Source: Ascidia mentula
Lineage: Eukaryota; Chordata; Ascidiacea; Phlebobranchia; Ascidiidae
Direction of reading: 5' to 3'
DNA length: 64,000 nucleotides
Assembly (NCBI GenBank): GCA_947561715.1
Contig: OX387197.1
Location: 14,133,001-14,197,000, forward strand
Shown here: positions 50,191 to 63,898 of the stretch, one piece after another
Numbering within the stretch: the first letter of the stretch is position 1
Layout: each line of letters starts with the position of its first letter
The notes under the pieces: model-generated
What the model saw: the letters and a program-made list of their open reading frames with translations, nothing else
The model's database searches: none
Told to the model about the DNA's origin: nothing
Made by a program: the position numbers and the translations under genes

Positions 50191-52786
50191 TTAGTGTGTA
50201 TTTTGCAAAGTCGTTTGAATCGATGCACTATAACAGTCAATCTCCGCTGACCTATAAGGGCAATTGCGATATCCAAATTCAATCCTACCTCTCTCCGGCT
50301 GGGATACACTGTAGAAAGGAGTTGAATCAATTGGAGAGAGGTGTGTAATAGACATGTATTGGACGACCCCGCAAAAAAAACAAGGTTTTAGGAGTCACGC
50401 GTGAAAGGTGGTTACTTTAATGTTGAAATAGGTGCACTTTTATTTTAGAGATTATTGTAAATGTCTAAAATCTGCACTCCTCCTGGTGATAATTGCAAAA
50501 CCCGACTTCAACTGAAGAATATTAAAAGTTTCTCTTGCAGTTAAAGATATAAAGAATCCAGTATTTCGGACGAATTTTTTTGCATCAAATCCAAACAGTC
50601 AAACATTGCTAAACTCCGACTCCATTCACTCGTGGACTTCGGTTTCTGTACAACTCTGACGCTAACGCGAGGCCATCCAAGAATATGTTTGAATTTTTCG
50701 ACGTTGGGACCAGTTTGATTGTCCAAGTTTTGACACCAAAAAGCATAAAATTTGACTTTGCAGAAAAAGCAACCTTCGGGTCACAGACCGGCGCCATTTA
50801 TTGCAACACCATTTCAATAATGCATGACAAAGCAAATAACACATGTGTATGAAAAAGTCATTCAAAATCGTAGATAACTAAGTAGCTTTCAGGGAACTTT
50901 TGTGATGGGTCTTCTATACTTTGACGTGAAAGGTCTAAAAACCTTCCAAAAAGGCCCAAAACAATCTTTACATGGTCATCCACTGTCATGAAAAAGGCCT
51001 GCCAGTTTGGGTTTCCTGAAAAACAACAACAAAGCATTGACATTAGTACAACTGGAATAATCAATGCACACAGCAGTCGGATCATTCCATGTTGAATCAC
51101 CAAAAAATGACCTTCTATACCCTTACACTTAAAAAGTACAGTGGCACAGTCACACATGCCAAATTTTGTTTTTAAAGGTGATATTGCAAGGAAATTAAAT
51201 ATACCCCTTCCAACTGTTTGATAAGTTTCAGTTATGAGATGGACCTAAAAATTGAACATCTGATAACCCCCGCACCACGCCCGACAAGGTGTATTTCGGG
51301 GTCATAAAAAAGATCAATAGGTCATTGCAATAAGGAAACAAAAAGTTAAAAACTAATTACAGATATAGGATCTGTGTTCAATTCCTTTTCAACCAACACC
51401 AATGTTATCAAAATTAACCCAGTAGTTTTCAAAATACAGGGGTTTAAAAATCCCAATTTCGACCAAAAAGGAAAGTTTGAGAGAAAGTTTGATAACTCCC
51501 AAACTACTTTTCACATTGGACTGAAATTTGGCATGTGTGGCTGTGTACTCACCCAAAACAGATTACAATGTCTCATAATATGCGTTATGGCTTTGCTGCT
51601 TTAAAAAACACCTAAAACCGTGAAAATGAAAATGTTTTGCCATTTTTGTTAAACTTTGCATAGTTTCTCTACATATAGATGTTTATAAAATATTTCCTAC
51701 AGGATTTTTTGTATCTAGTGTTCTCATTTATTCTGTATGTTTGCAGTCATCTTCCGCATTTGCAAACATTTTAGTAGGGCTTTTTATTGATTGTATTGTT
51801 ACGAGAGTGATAGTTAAACATTTACTTTTAATATAAATCTCATTGCCAGCAATTTTCGGACAAACATACTATCGGCACTATGTTTATCGAAAACATACAG
51901 TTTCGAAGCATTCAATGCATGGAAGGTAATCATGCAGCAAATGTCCTTTCATAAGATGAGAAAGATCTTTCCTAGAAATTCACCAACAATGCAGCATGAT
52001 TTTGAAAATTATATGACTTATGCTGATGATCAGTTTTTCTCCAGATTGAAATCTCAAATCCGCAGTGTTAGAGCCAATCTGTTTTTATAATTGAGTGCAC
52101 TTTTTTTAGTAGATCTTACACGTCGTATAGATAAATGCAATTACTGCCAAAAACATTCTGTTGTCAAAGATATTACCTTACCGTTGTCTCAGTATTTCAT
52201 TGTCACTGCGGCACACCATAAAACCACTTGAACACAAAATATGGCTGCATTTCATCGAGTTAAAACATTTTCAATCTAATTTCCTTTCAAAAGTTTACCA
52301 TTAAGGCACAGAGTATGACTTTACGAACTATTCAAATCACAGTTGTGGGACTGTACTTGCGTCCAGCAGTACAGCAGTAGGCTACTGCAGACTCCAGGCT
52401 CTTATTGGCATGTGCAATCAAGCGTAACTTTGTGCGTTTTTTTTAACACACGCTTTAAGAAACTATAACGGGTGCATCACATTCTGCGTCAATTTGCCTT
52501 CTTTTATCAGCAGTTGGGATTACTGACTGATTTCATTTTTGAATCAATTAAATCCCCTGGATATTTCTTTTCATTTAATTATACTCTGCCACAGTAAGAA
52601 CTGTCGAGCTTTGCCATTTTTTTCCATGTTTCTCTTGCTTACGCGCCACATGTTGGGATACCAAATAGAAAGTGGTCAAACCAAGCAGCAAACTTGATTA
52701 CGAGATATAAACAAACACTTTGCCTGTGTGCACGCACAAAAATCATAAATGCAAACTGAGGGAAAGAAGAAACAAAGACAAGTCTA

Positions 52787-52794
52787 TGACGTCA
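52787..52794 (+). promoter_or_regulatory. CRE, promoter of gene copy 10
   Basis: TGACGTCA 121 bp upstream of the ATG at 52908; upstream ORF at 52814-52870 intact. Confidence 0.5.
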
Positions 52795-52907
52795 CATTGC
52801 TCTCATTAATCCCATGGCAGCTGGCAGTCTAGCAAGCAATTTTTGCTACTTTTTTGTTGTTGATCGCTAAAGAAGTTTGAATTTTACGGAGTATTTTATC
52901 ACTGGAA

Positions 52908-55614
52908 ATGGCTTTATTTTGCTTCGGTACAGGTTTCTGCCTGTCAGTAAAAAGGTGAGAGATTTGCATACCGATGTTTTAATTGCTGTGCTTGTAATAT
53001 TATAGGGGACATTTATTTGTATGACATATTGAGTTGATACGCAAATTGTTGGCCCCTTTAATTTCAAGCAGTTACGTGCTCGAATAAGTATTGTCTTTTG
53101 CAGGGCTTGGAAAACCGTGTCGTTGCCTGTACTTGGAAAAGTAAGTCTCATATACTTAATGACTGTGGATTTTAACCCCGCAAAGGCCTTCAAATTTCTG
53201 TGAATACATAATGTTGTGTTCGTTACAACTTCACAAAAAATCTCAATGTAGCAAGTCATGCTCATTCTTGAGTCGTTCATATTTGAGGTTGCATGCCACC
53301 GACAACCCTGCTTATTGGTCATTGTGAAACATCAGTTTCTGTTTTATTTTTTTAATTCGAATGGTTTATCTTTAGAAAACCAGGTTTGGAGGTGCGACTA
53401 TCGCGACTGGTAGTGGTCTTCCCAAATGTCGTGTTATCGGTAAGCGTCGGGTGCAACATATCGCATGAACATTGTAAAATCACTATGACGTCGTTGTATA
53501 GATTTTAAGTTGGAGAACACGAAAAGTTTTGGAAATCGGGAAGCCAGATGCAAGCGGAAGACTTCAAATGCACGTGGTAAGCTCGGAACGTAGCAAATAT
53601 CGGTTAAATCAAATTGACTGAATTGAAGGCCGCATACCTGTGTTTCTATTAAAATACGTTTCGCCGGCGGGAAATGCCCACTTTGTAGTCCTCTGGCGGC
53701 ACAATATAAAGAGGACGTCACAAAGGAAAGTTTTTCATAATTGTTTGTTGCTGTGTGCTCTGCAATGTACCAAATTAGAGGCCCATTAATGAGTCACCAG
53801 CCCTAGGAACTGTTTAAACAGAGGATTTTTGGATTTGATTGCCATGCAGGTGCTTATACCGAGTTTTGTTTTACAGGCCAGGTTGTATCGCAACGATGCG
53901 AAAATACACTCCACATCCCGGCGGTTTGGAAGCAACCTTTACCATTGAAGATCTCGATGGTGGTTTTCTTGCAGACCGGACGTGTATCCCGAAACCCGGC
54001 CAAGTTTATTACACCAGAGGTTTTCGGCGAGACAATTTTTGGGATCTTGTCGTTGATCATTAGGTCGCTGGGCCGATGTGGTGATGTTGAAAAAGCTGAT
54101 TGTTGGGCACTAAAACCCGGTGACGGCCCACCAGTCGCTGTTTCTCTTCAAGACAACAACATCATTGACTCGGGGCGACATACAAAATTATCACCAAGCA
54201 AACTCGGCCGCTCCCCTATTACAACAACCTGTTACCCATCTAGCGTAAAGGCTACCAAGTCTTCAGGGTACAAACAACTCAGTCCACGTGGTTTGATGGA
54301 AATCATCAATAGGGTTGGAAACGACTCGAATAATGGCGTGGACGAAGATTACGTGCCATGTGGAGGTCCAACAGAAGCGGATTGGCTGGAGTATTACAAG
54401 GCAGAAAAAGCTGCGCAACGTTCTCACTCCATGCAAAATCTTCGTCGAAAAGTAAAGGAATTTCCTGATCGGTTGATGCACAGTCACAAAACAGTCGTTC
54501 ATTTTATCAGGTACCTCGATTGGGGAAACGTAAACAGCATGGCGACGTAACCGGCAAAACACTTGAGAATGGAAAGACTCCAAATATCTCCGTCACGTTC
54601 GGTAAGCCATAAGCATGGAGGATAATTGTTTGTGTTTTTGCGATGGTAATAAAATTGACCCATTAGCTGCCGTGTTGGCAAAGAACAAAATATAACGTCA
54701 CCGGCGACCTACGGTAAGTTCGAAATTAGAGATAAGGAATAAAAGTGGAATGTACACTTGCTCAAAAATTTCGCTAACGGACGCATATCGCTATTTCTAT
54801 GAAAATCAGTTTCGGTGGTGGGAAATGCCCAACCGTGTAGACCTCTGTCACAATGGAATGAGTACGTCACAGAGCAAACCAGCAATGCATGGGGGTCAAT
54901 TTGACGGTTGAATGAGCGCATATGCGTGTGCTGTGTCATAGCGAACTTTAGGGTGTTTGGGGTAGTTTTAGTGGGGTTTTGGGCTATTTCAATCAGGTAG
55001 TACTTGGTGGTGGGAAACAAGCGGAAGAGTCGTCAGGTGCATTAGGGCACAGGGCCTTGTAAACAGGATTTCTGCAATTTAATACACATGTAGGTCCTAA
55101 AGTTTTAACCACTGTTTGATACTTTACAGGACAAGTTGTTTCGTCTCCAAATCGAAAACTCGGCCGCTCCCCGATTACAACCAGTTACACATATGGCGTG
55201 AAGACCAGGGCGTCTAAACACCTCAGTCCACGCAGTTTGATTGAAATCATCGACAGAGTCGGAAACGAGTCACTCAATGAGGCGGACGAAGATTACGTAC
55301 CAGGCCAAGGTCCAACCGAAGAGGATTGGTTGGAATATTACAAGGCAGAAAAAGGTCTGCACTCCTCAAACAACAGAATCGTGGAGTTGCCGGAAAATAA
55401 GTCGATGTTAGAAGGTAATGGAGATGCGCAGAGTCGCACTGAAAGAAGTGTCCGTTTCAAGCTGCCTTCAGGACAAATTGTAAGCCCTTGCAAGTCTAAT
55501 TCCCTTCAAGGCTATCATGTCCAGTTTGGCATTAACACGATGGGGAATGTGGTTTGGTCAAAACGCAAGAAGAGTTTTCTTCCAAAACCTTCTGCAAGGA
55601 AAAGCTTCTATTAG
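52908..55614 (+). CDS. Array gene copy 10 (Leu23, Arg333 type)
   Basis: Predicted exons: 52908-52954, 53104-53140, 53376-53439, 53502-53576, 53877-54451, 54511-54601, 54684-54713, 55130-55614. It combines Leu23 with Arg333, a pairing otherwise seen only in the diverged copy 5. All predicted splice sites are intact; function unrecognised. Confidence 0.6.
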
Positions 55615-55737
55615 GAATTCAAAACGGGAAAATAGAAACTGAACGTTTCCGCTTTACCTTTCTAATAGTGCCAAGGCAGTAGCAGCTATATGTCGATTCA
55701 ATTGTTCAAAAAAAATTTCGCTCGATTTTGCAATGTG

Positions 55738-55743
55738 AATAAA
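55738..55743 (+). terminator. Poly(A) signal, gene copy 10
   Basis: AATAAA 124 nt after the stop ending at 55614. Confidence 0.6.
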
Positions 55744-58338
55744 TTAGTGTGTATTTTGCAAAGTCGTTTGAATCGATGCACTATAACAGTCAATCTCCGC
55801 TGACCTATAAGGGCAATTGCGATATCCAAATTCAATCCTACCTCTCTCCGGCTGGGATACACTGTAGAAAGGAGTTGAATCAATTGGAGAGAGGTGTGTA
55901 ATAGACATGTATTGGACGACCCCGCAAAAAAAACAAGGTTTTAGGAGTCACGCGTGAAAGGTGGTTACTTTAATGTTGAAATAGGTGCACTTTTATTTTA
56001 GAGATTATTGTAAATGTCTAAAATCTGCACTCCTCCTGGTGATAATTGCAAAACCCGACTTCAACTGAAGAATATTAAAAGTTTCTCTTGCAGTTAAAGA
56101 TATAAAGAATCCAGTATTTCGGACGAATTTTTTTGCATCAAATCCAAACAGTCAAACATTGCTAAACTCCGACTCCATTCACTCGTGGACTTCGGTTTCT
56201 GTACAACTCTGACGCTAACGCGAGGCCATCCAAGAATATGTTTGAATTTTTCGACGTTGGGACCAGTTTGATTGTCCAAGTTTTGACACCAAAAAGCATA
56301 AAATTTGACTTTGCAGAAAAAGCAACCTTCGGGTCACAGACCGGCGCCATTTATTGCAACACCATTTCAATAATGCATGACAAAGCAAATAACACATGTG
56401 TATGAAAAAGTCATTCAAAATCGTAGATAACTAAGTAGCTTTCAGGGAACTTTTGTGATGGGTCTTCTATACTTTGACGTGAAAGGTCTAAAAACCTTCC
56501 AAAAAGGCCCAAAACAATCTTTACATGGTCATCCACTGTCATGAAAAAGGCCTGCCAGTTTGGGTTTCCTGAAAAACAACAACAAAGCATTGACATTAGT
56601 ACAACTGGAATAATCAATGCACACAGCAGTCGGATCATTCCATGTTGAATCACCAAAAAATGACCTTCTATACCCTTACACTTAAAAAGTACAGTGGCAC
56701 AGTCACACATGCCAAATTTTGTTTTTAAAGGTGATATTGCAAGGAAATTAAATATACCCCTTCCAACTGTTTGATAAGTTTCAGTTATGAGATGGACCTA
56801 AAAATTGAACATCTGATAACCCCCGCACCACTCCCGACAAGGTGTATTTCGGGGTCATAAAAAAGATCAATAGGTCATTGCAATAAGGAAACAAAAAGTT
56901 AAAAACTAATTACAGATATAGGATCTGTGTTCAATTCCTTTTCAACCAACACCAATGTTATCAAAATTAACCCAGTAGTTTTCAAAATACAGGGGTTTAA
57001 AAATCCCAATTTCGACCAAAAAGGAAAGTTTGAGAGAAAGTTTGATAACTCCCAAACTACTTTTCACATTGGACTGAAATTTGGCATGTGTGGCTGTGTA
57101 CTCACCCAAAACAGATTACAATGTCTCATAATATGCGTTATGGCTTTGCTGCTTTAAAAAACACCTAAAACCGTGAAAATGAAAATGTTTTGCCATTTTT
57201 GTTAAACTTTGCATAGTTTCTCTACATATAGATGTTTATAAAAATTTCCTACAGGATGTTTTGTATCTAGTGTTCTCATTTATTCTGTATGTTTGCAGTC
57301 ATCTTCCGCATTTGCAAACATTTTAGTAGGGCTTTTTATTGATTGTATTGTTACGAGAGTGATAGTTAAACATTTACTTTTAATATAAATCTCATTGCCA
57401 GCAATTTTCGGACAAACATACTTTCGGCACTATGTTTATCGAAAACATACAGTTTCGAAGCATTCAATGCATGGAAGGTAATCATGCAGCAAATGTCCTT
57501 TCATAAGATGAGAAAGATCTTTCCTAGAAATTCACCAACAATGCAGCATGATTTTGAAAATTATATGACTTATGCTGATGATCAGTTTTTCTCCAGATTG
57601 AAATCTCAAATCCGCAGTGTTAGAGCCAATCTGTTTTTATAATTGAGTGCACTTTTTTTAGTAGATCTTACACGTCGTATAGATAAATGCAATTACTGCC
57701 AAAAACATTCTGTTGTCAAAGATATTACCTTACCGTTGTCTCAGTATTTCATTGTCACTGCGGCACACCATAAAACCACTTGAACACAAAATATGGCTGC
57801 ATTTCATCGAGTTAAAACATTTTCAATCTAATTTCCTTTCAAAAGTTTACCATTAAGGCACAGAGTATGACTTTACGAACTATTCAAATCACAGTTGTGG
57901 GACTGTACTTGCGTCCAGCAGTACAGCAGTAGGCTACTGCAGACTCCAGGCTCTTATTGGCCTGTGCAATCAAGCGTAACTTTGTGCGTTTTTTTTAACA
58001 CACGCTTTAAGAAACTATAACGGGTGCATCACATTCTGCGTCAATTTGCCTTCTTTTATCAGCAGTTGGGATTACTGACTGATTTCATTTTTGAATCAAT
58101 TAAATCCCCTGGATATTTCTTTTCATTTAATTATACTCTGCCACAGTAAGAACTGTCGAGCTTTGCCATTTTTTTCCATGTTTCTCTTGCTTACGCGCCA
58201 CATGTTGGGATACCAAATAGAAAGTGGTCAAACCAAGCAGCAAACTTGATTACGAGATATAAACAAACACTTTGCCTGTGTGCACGCACAAAAATCATAA
58301 ATGCAAACTGAGGGAAAGAAGAAACAAAGACAAGTCTA

Positions 58339-58346
58339 TGACGTCA
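58339..58346 (+). promoter_or_regulatory. CRE, promoter of gene copy 11
   Basis: TGACGTCA 121 bp upstream of the ATG at 58460; upstream ORF at 58366-58422 intact. Confidence 0.5.
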
Positions 58347-58459
58347 CATTGCTCTCATTAATCCCATGGCAGCTGGCAGTCTAGCAAGCAATTTTTGCTA
58401 CTTTTTTGTTGTTGATCGCTAAAGAAGTTTGAATTTTACGGAGTATTTTATCACTGGAA

Positions 58460-61166
58460 ATGGCTTTATTTTGCTTCGGTACAGGTTTCTGCCTGTCAGT
58501 AAAAAGGTGAGAGATTTGCATACCGATGTTTTAATTGCTGTGCTTGTAATATTATAGGGGACATTTATTTGTATGACATATTGAGTTGATACGCAAATTG
58601 TTGGCCCCTTTAATTTCAAGCAGTTACGTGCTCGAATAAGTATTGTCTTTTGCAGGGCTTGGAAAACCGTGTCGTCGCCTGTACTTGGAAAAGTAAGTCT
58701 CATATACTTAATGACTGTGGATTTTAACCCCGCAAAGGCCTTCAAATTTCTGTGAATACATAATGTTGTGTTCGTTACAACTTCACAAAAAATCTCAATG
58801 TAGCAAGTCATGCTCATTCTTGAGTCGTTCATATTTGAGGTTGCATGCCACCGACAACCCTGCTTATTGGTCATTGTGAAACATCAGTTTCTGTTTTATT
58901 TTTTTAATTCGAATGGTTTATCTTTAGAAAACCAGGTTTGGAGGTGCGACTATCGCGACTGGTAGTGGTCTTCCCAAATGTCGTGTTATCGGTAAGCGTC
59001 GGGTGCAACATATCGCATGAACATTGTAAAATCACTATGACGTCGTTGTATAGATTTTAAGTTGGAGAACACGAAAAGTTTTGGAAATCGGGAAGCCAGA
59101 TGCAAGCGGAAGACTTCAAATGCACGTGGTAAGCTCGGAACGTAGCAAATATCGGTTAAATCAAATTGACTGAATTGAAGGCCGCATACCTGTGTTTCTA
59201 TTAAAATACGTTTCGCCGGCGGGAAATGCCCACTTTGTAGTCCTCTGGCGGCACAATATAAAGAGGACGTCACAAAGGAAAGTTTTTCATAATTGTTTGT
59301 TGCTGTGTGCTCTGCAATGTACCAAATTAGAGGCCCATTAATGAGTCACCAGCCCTAGGAACTGTTTAAACAGAGGATTTTTGGATTTGATTGCCATGCA
59401 GGTGCTTATACCGAGTTTTGTTTTACAGGCCAGGTTGTATCGCAACGATGCGAAAATACACTCCACATCCCGGCGGTTTGGAAGCAACCTTTACCATTGA
59501 AGATCTCGATGGTGGTTTTCTTGCAGACCGGACGTGTATCCCGAAACCCGGCCAAGTTTATTACACCAGAGGTTTTCGGCGAGACAATTTTTGGGATCTT
59601 GTCGTTGATCATTAGGTCGCTGGGCCGATGTGGTGATGTTGAAAAAGCTGATTGTTGGGCACTAAAACCCGGTGACGGCCCACCAGTCGCTGTTTCTCTT
59701 CAAGACAACAACATCATTGACTCGGGGCGACATACAAAATTATCACCAAGCAAACTCGGCCGCTCCCCTATTACAACAACCTGTTACCCATCTAGCGTAA
59801 AGGCTACCAAGTCTTCAGGGTACAAACAACTCAGTCCACGTGGTTTGATGGAAATCATCAATAGGGTTGGAAACGACTCGAATAATGGCGTGGACGAAGA
59901 TTACGTGCCATGTGGAGGTCCAACAGAAGCGGATTGGCTGGAGTATTACAAGGCAGAAAAAGCTGCGCAACGTTCTCACTCCATGCAAAATCTTCGTCGA
60001 AAAGTAAAGGAATTTCCTGATCGGTTGATGCACAGTCACAAAACAGTCGTTCATTTTATCAGGTACCTCGATTGGGGAAACGTAAACAGCATGGCGACGT
60101 AACCGGCAAAACACTTGAGAATGGAAAGACTCCAAATATCTCCGTCACGTTCGGTAAGCCATAAGCATGGAGGATAATTGTTTGTGTTTTTGCGATGGTA
60201 ATAAAATTGACCCATTAGCTGCCGTGTTGGCAAAGAACAAAATATAACGTCACCGGCGACCTACGGTAAGTTCGAAATTAGAGATAAGGAATAAAAGTGG
60301 AATGTACACTTGCTCAAAAATTTCGCTAACGGACGCATATCGCTATTTCTATGAAAATCAGTTTCGGTGGTGGGAAATGCCCAACCGTGTAGACCTCTGT
60401 CACAATGGAATGAGTACGTCACAGAGCAAACCAGCAATGCATGGGGGTCAATTTGACGGTTGAATGAGCGCATATGCGTGTGCTGTGTCATAGCGAACTT
60501 TAGGGTGTTTGGGGTAGTTTTAGTGGGGTTTTGGGCTATTTCAATCAGGTAGTACTTGGTGGTGGGAAACAAGCGGAAGAGTCGTCAGGTGCATTAGGTC
60601 ACAGGGCCTTGTAAACAGGATTTCTGCAATTTAATACACATGTAGGTCCTAAAGTTTTAACCACTGTTTGATACTTTACAGGACAAGTTGTTTCGTCTCC
60701 AAATCGAAAACTCGGCCGCTCCCCGATTACAACCAGTTACACATATGGCGTGAAGACCATGGCGTCTAAACACCTCAGTCCACGCAGTTTGATTGAAATC
60801 ATCGACAGAGTCGGAAACGAGTCACTCAATGAGGCGGACGAAGATTACGTACCAGGCCAAGGTCCAACCGAAGAGGATTGGTTGGAATATTACAAGGCAG
60901 AAAAAGGTCTGCACTCCTCAAACAACAGAATCGTGGAGTTGCCGGAAAATAAGTCGATGTTAGAAGGTAATGGAGATGCGCAGAGTCGCACTGAAAGAAG
61001 TGTCCGTTTCAAGCTGCCTTCAGGACAAATTGTAAGCCCTTGCAAGTCTAATTCCCTTCAAGGCTATCATGTCCAGTTTGGCATTAACACGATGGGGAAT
61101 GTGGTTTGGTCAAAACGCAAGAAGAGTTTTCTTCCAAAACCTTCTGCAAGGAAAAGCTTCTATTAG
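58460..61166 (+). CDS. Array gene copy 11 (Ser23, Met333 type)
   Basis: Predicted exons: 58460-58506, 58656-58692, 58928-58991, 59054-59128, 59429-60003, 60063-60153, 60236-60265, 60682-61166. Coding sequence appears the same as copies 1 and 7, with the same ggtcaca form in intron 7, although its spacer is of a different type. All predicted splice sites are intact; function unrecognised. Confidence 0.6.
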
Positions 61167-61289
61167 GAATTCAAAACGGGAAAATAGAAACTGAACGTTT
61201 CCGCTTTACCTTTCTAATAGTGCCAAGGCAGTAGCAGCTATATGTCGATTCAATTGTTCAAAAAAAATTTCGCTCGATTTTGCAATGTG

Positions 61290-61295
61290 AATAAA
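61290..61295 (+). terminator. Poly(A) signal, gene copy 11
   Basis: AATAAA 124 nt after the stop ending at 61166. Confidence 0.6.
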
Positions 61296-63890
61296 TTAGT
61301 GTGTATTTTGCAAAGTCGTTTGAATCGATGCACTATAACAGTCAATCTCCGCTGACCTATAAGGGCAATTGCGATATCCAAATTCAATCCTACCTCTCTC
61401 CGGCTGGGATACACTGTAGAAAGGAGTTGAATCAATTGGAGAGAGGTGTGTAATAGACATGTATTGGACGACCCCGCAAAAAAAACAAGGTTTTAGGAGT
61501 CACGCGTGAAAGGTGGTTACTTTAATGTTGAAATAGGTGCACTTTTATTTTAGAGATTATTGTAAATGTCTAAAATCTGCACTCCTCCTGGTGATAATTG
61601 CAAAACCCGACTTCAACTGAAGAATATTAAAAGTTTCTCTTGCAGTTAAAGATATAAAGAATCCAGTATTTCGGACGAATTTTTTTGCATCAAATCCAAA
61701 CAGTCAAACATTGCTAAACTCCGACTCCATTCACTCGTGGACTTCGGTTTCTGTACAACTCTGACGCTAACGCGAGGCCATCCAAGAATATGTTTGAATT
61801 TTTCGACGTTGGGACCAGTTTGATTGTCCAAGTTTTGACACCAAAAAGCATAAAATTTGACTTTGCAGAAAAAGCAACCTTCGGGTCACAGACCGGCGCC
61901 ATTTATTGCAACACCATTTCAATAATGCATGACAAAGCAAATAACACATGTGTATGAAAAAGTCATTCAAAATCGTAGATAACTAAGTAGCTTTCAGGGA
62001 ACTTTTGTGATGGGTCTTCTATACTTTGACGTGAAAGGTCTAAAAACCTTCCAAAAAGGCCCAAAACAATCTTTACATGGTCATCCACTGTCATGAAAAA
62101 GGCCTGCCAGTTTGGGTTTCCTGAAAAACAACAACAAAGCATTGACATTAGTACAACTGGAATAATCAATGCACACAGCAGTCGGATCATTCCATGTTGA
62201 ATCACCAAAAAATGACCTTCTATACCCTTACACTTAAAAAGTACAGTGGCACAGTCACACATGCCAAATTTTGTTTTTAAAGGTGATATTGCAAGGAAAT
62301 TAAATATACCCCTTCCAACTGTTTGATAAGTTTCAGTTATGAGATGGACCTAAAAATTGAACATCTGATAACCCCCGCACCACGCCCGACAAGGTGTATT
62401 TCGGGGTCATAAAAAAGATCAATAGGTCATTGCAATAAGGAAACAAAAAGTTAAAAACTAATTACAGATATAGGATCTGTGTTCAATTCCTTTTCAACCA
62501 ACACCAATGTTATCAAAATTAACCCAGTAGTTTTCAAAATACAGGGGTTTAAAAATCCCAATTTCGACCAAAAAGGAAAGTTTGAGAGAAAGTTTGATAA
62601 CTCCCAAACTACTTTTCACATTGGACTGAAATTTGGCATGTGTGGCTGTGTACTCACCCAAAACAGATTACAATGTCTCATAATATGCGTTATGGCTTTG
62701 CTGCTTTAAAAAACACCTAAAACCGTGAAAATGAAAATGTTTTGCCATTTTTGTTAAACTTTGCATAGTTTCTCTACATATAGATGTTTATAAAAATTTC
62801 CTACAGGATGTTTTGTATCTAGTGTTCTCATTTATTCTGTATGTTTGCAGTCATCTTCCGCATTTGCAAACATTTTAGTAGGGCTTTTTATTGATTGTAT
62901 TGTTACGAGAGTGATAGTTAAACATTTACTTTTAATATAAATCTCATTGCCAGCAATTTTCGGACAAACATACTATCGGCACTATGTTTATCGAAAACAT
63001 ACAGTTTCGAAGCATTCAATGCATGGAAGGTAATCATGCAGCAAATGTCCTTTCATAAGATGAGAAAGATCTTTCCTAGAAATTCACCAACAATGCAGCA
63101 TGATTTTGAAAATTATATGACTTATGCTGATGATCAGTTTTTCTCCAGATTGAAATCTCAAATCCGCAGTGTTAGAGCCAATCTGTTTTTATAATTGAGT
63201 GCACTTTTTTTAGTAGATCTTACACGTCGTATAGATAAATGCAATTACTGCCAAAAACATTCTGTTGTCAAAGATATTACCTTACCGTTGTCTCAGTATT
63301 TCATTGTCACTGCGGCACACCATAAAACCACTTGAACACAAAATATGGCTGCATTTCATCGAGTTAAAACATTTTCAATCTAATTTCCTTTCAAAAGTTT
63401 ACCATTAAGGCACAGAGTATGACTTTACGAACTATTCAAATCACAGTTGTGGGACTGTACTTGCGTCCAGCAGTACAGCAGTAGGCTACTGCAGACTCCA
63501 GGCTCTTATTGGCATGTGCAATCAAGCGTAACTTTGTGCGTTTTTTTTAACACACGCTTTAAGAAACTATAACGGGTGCATCACATTCTGCGTCAATTTG
63601 CCTTCTTTTATCAGCAGTTGGGATTACTGACTGATTTCATTTTTGAATCAATTAAATCCCCTGGATATTTCTTTTCATTTAATTATACTCTGCCACAGTA
63701 AGAACTGTCGAGCTTTGCCATTTTTTTCCATGTTTCTCTTGCTTACGCGCCACATGTTGGGATACCAAATAGAAAGTGGTCAAACCAAGCAGCAAACTTG
63801 ATTACGAGATATAAACAAACACTTTGCCTGTGTGCACGCACAAAAATCATAAATGCAAACTGAGGGAAAGAAGAAACAAAGACAAGTCTA

Positions 63891-63898
63891 TGACGTCA
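63891..63898 (+). promoter_or_regulatory. CRE, promoter of gene copy 12 (gene outside the window)
   Basis: TGACGTCA followed by the complete upstream ORF (63918-63974); the coding region itself begins beyond the window edge. Confidence 0.5.

Larger units (their letters stand above)
49984..55536 (+). repeat. Array unit 10
   Basis: Has the longer spacer form of units 2 and 8 (near 51688-51707) and Leu23, but the 3' gene half is of the Arg333 type rather than the Met333 type of units 2 and 8: a second mosaic junction. Confidence 0.97.
55537..61088 (+). repeat. Array unit 11
   Basis: Spacer of the T-1296 type with two private changes (ctttcggcac at 57421-57430 and ggcctgtgc near 57959-57967). 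The gene part follows the copy 1/7 type. Confidence 0.97.
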
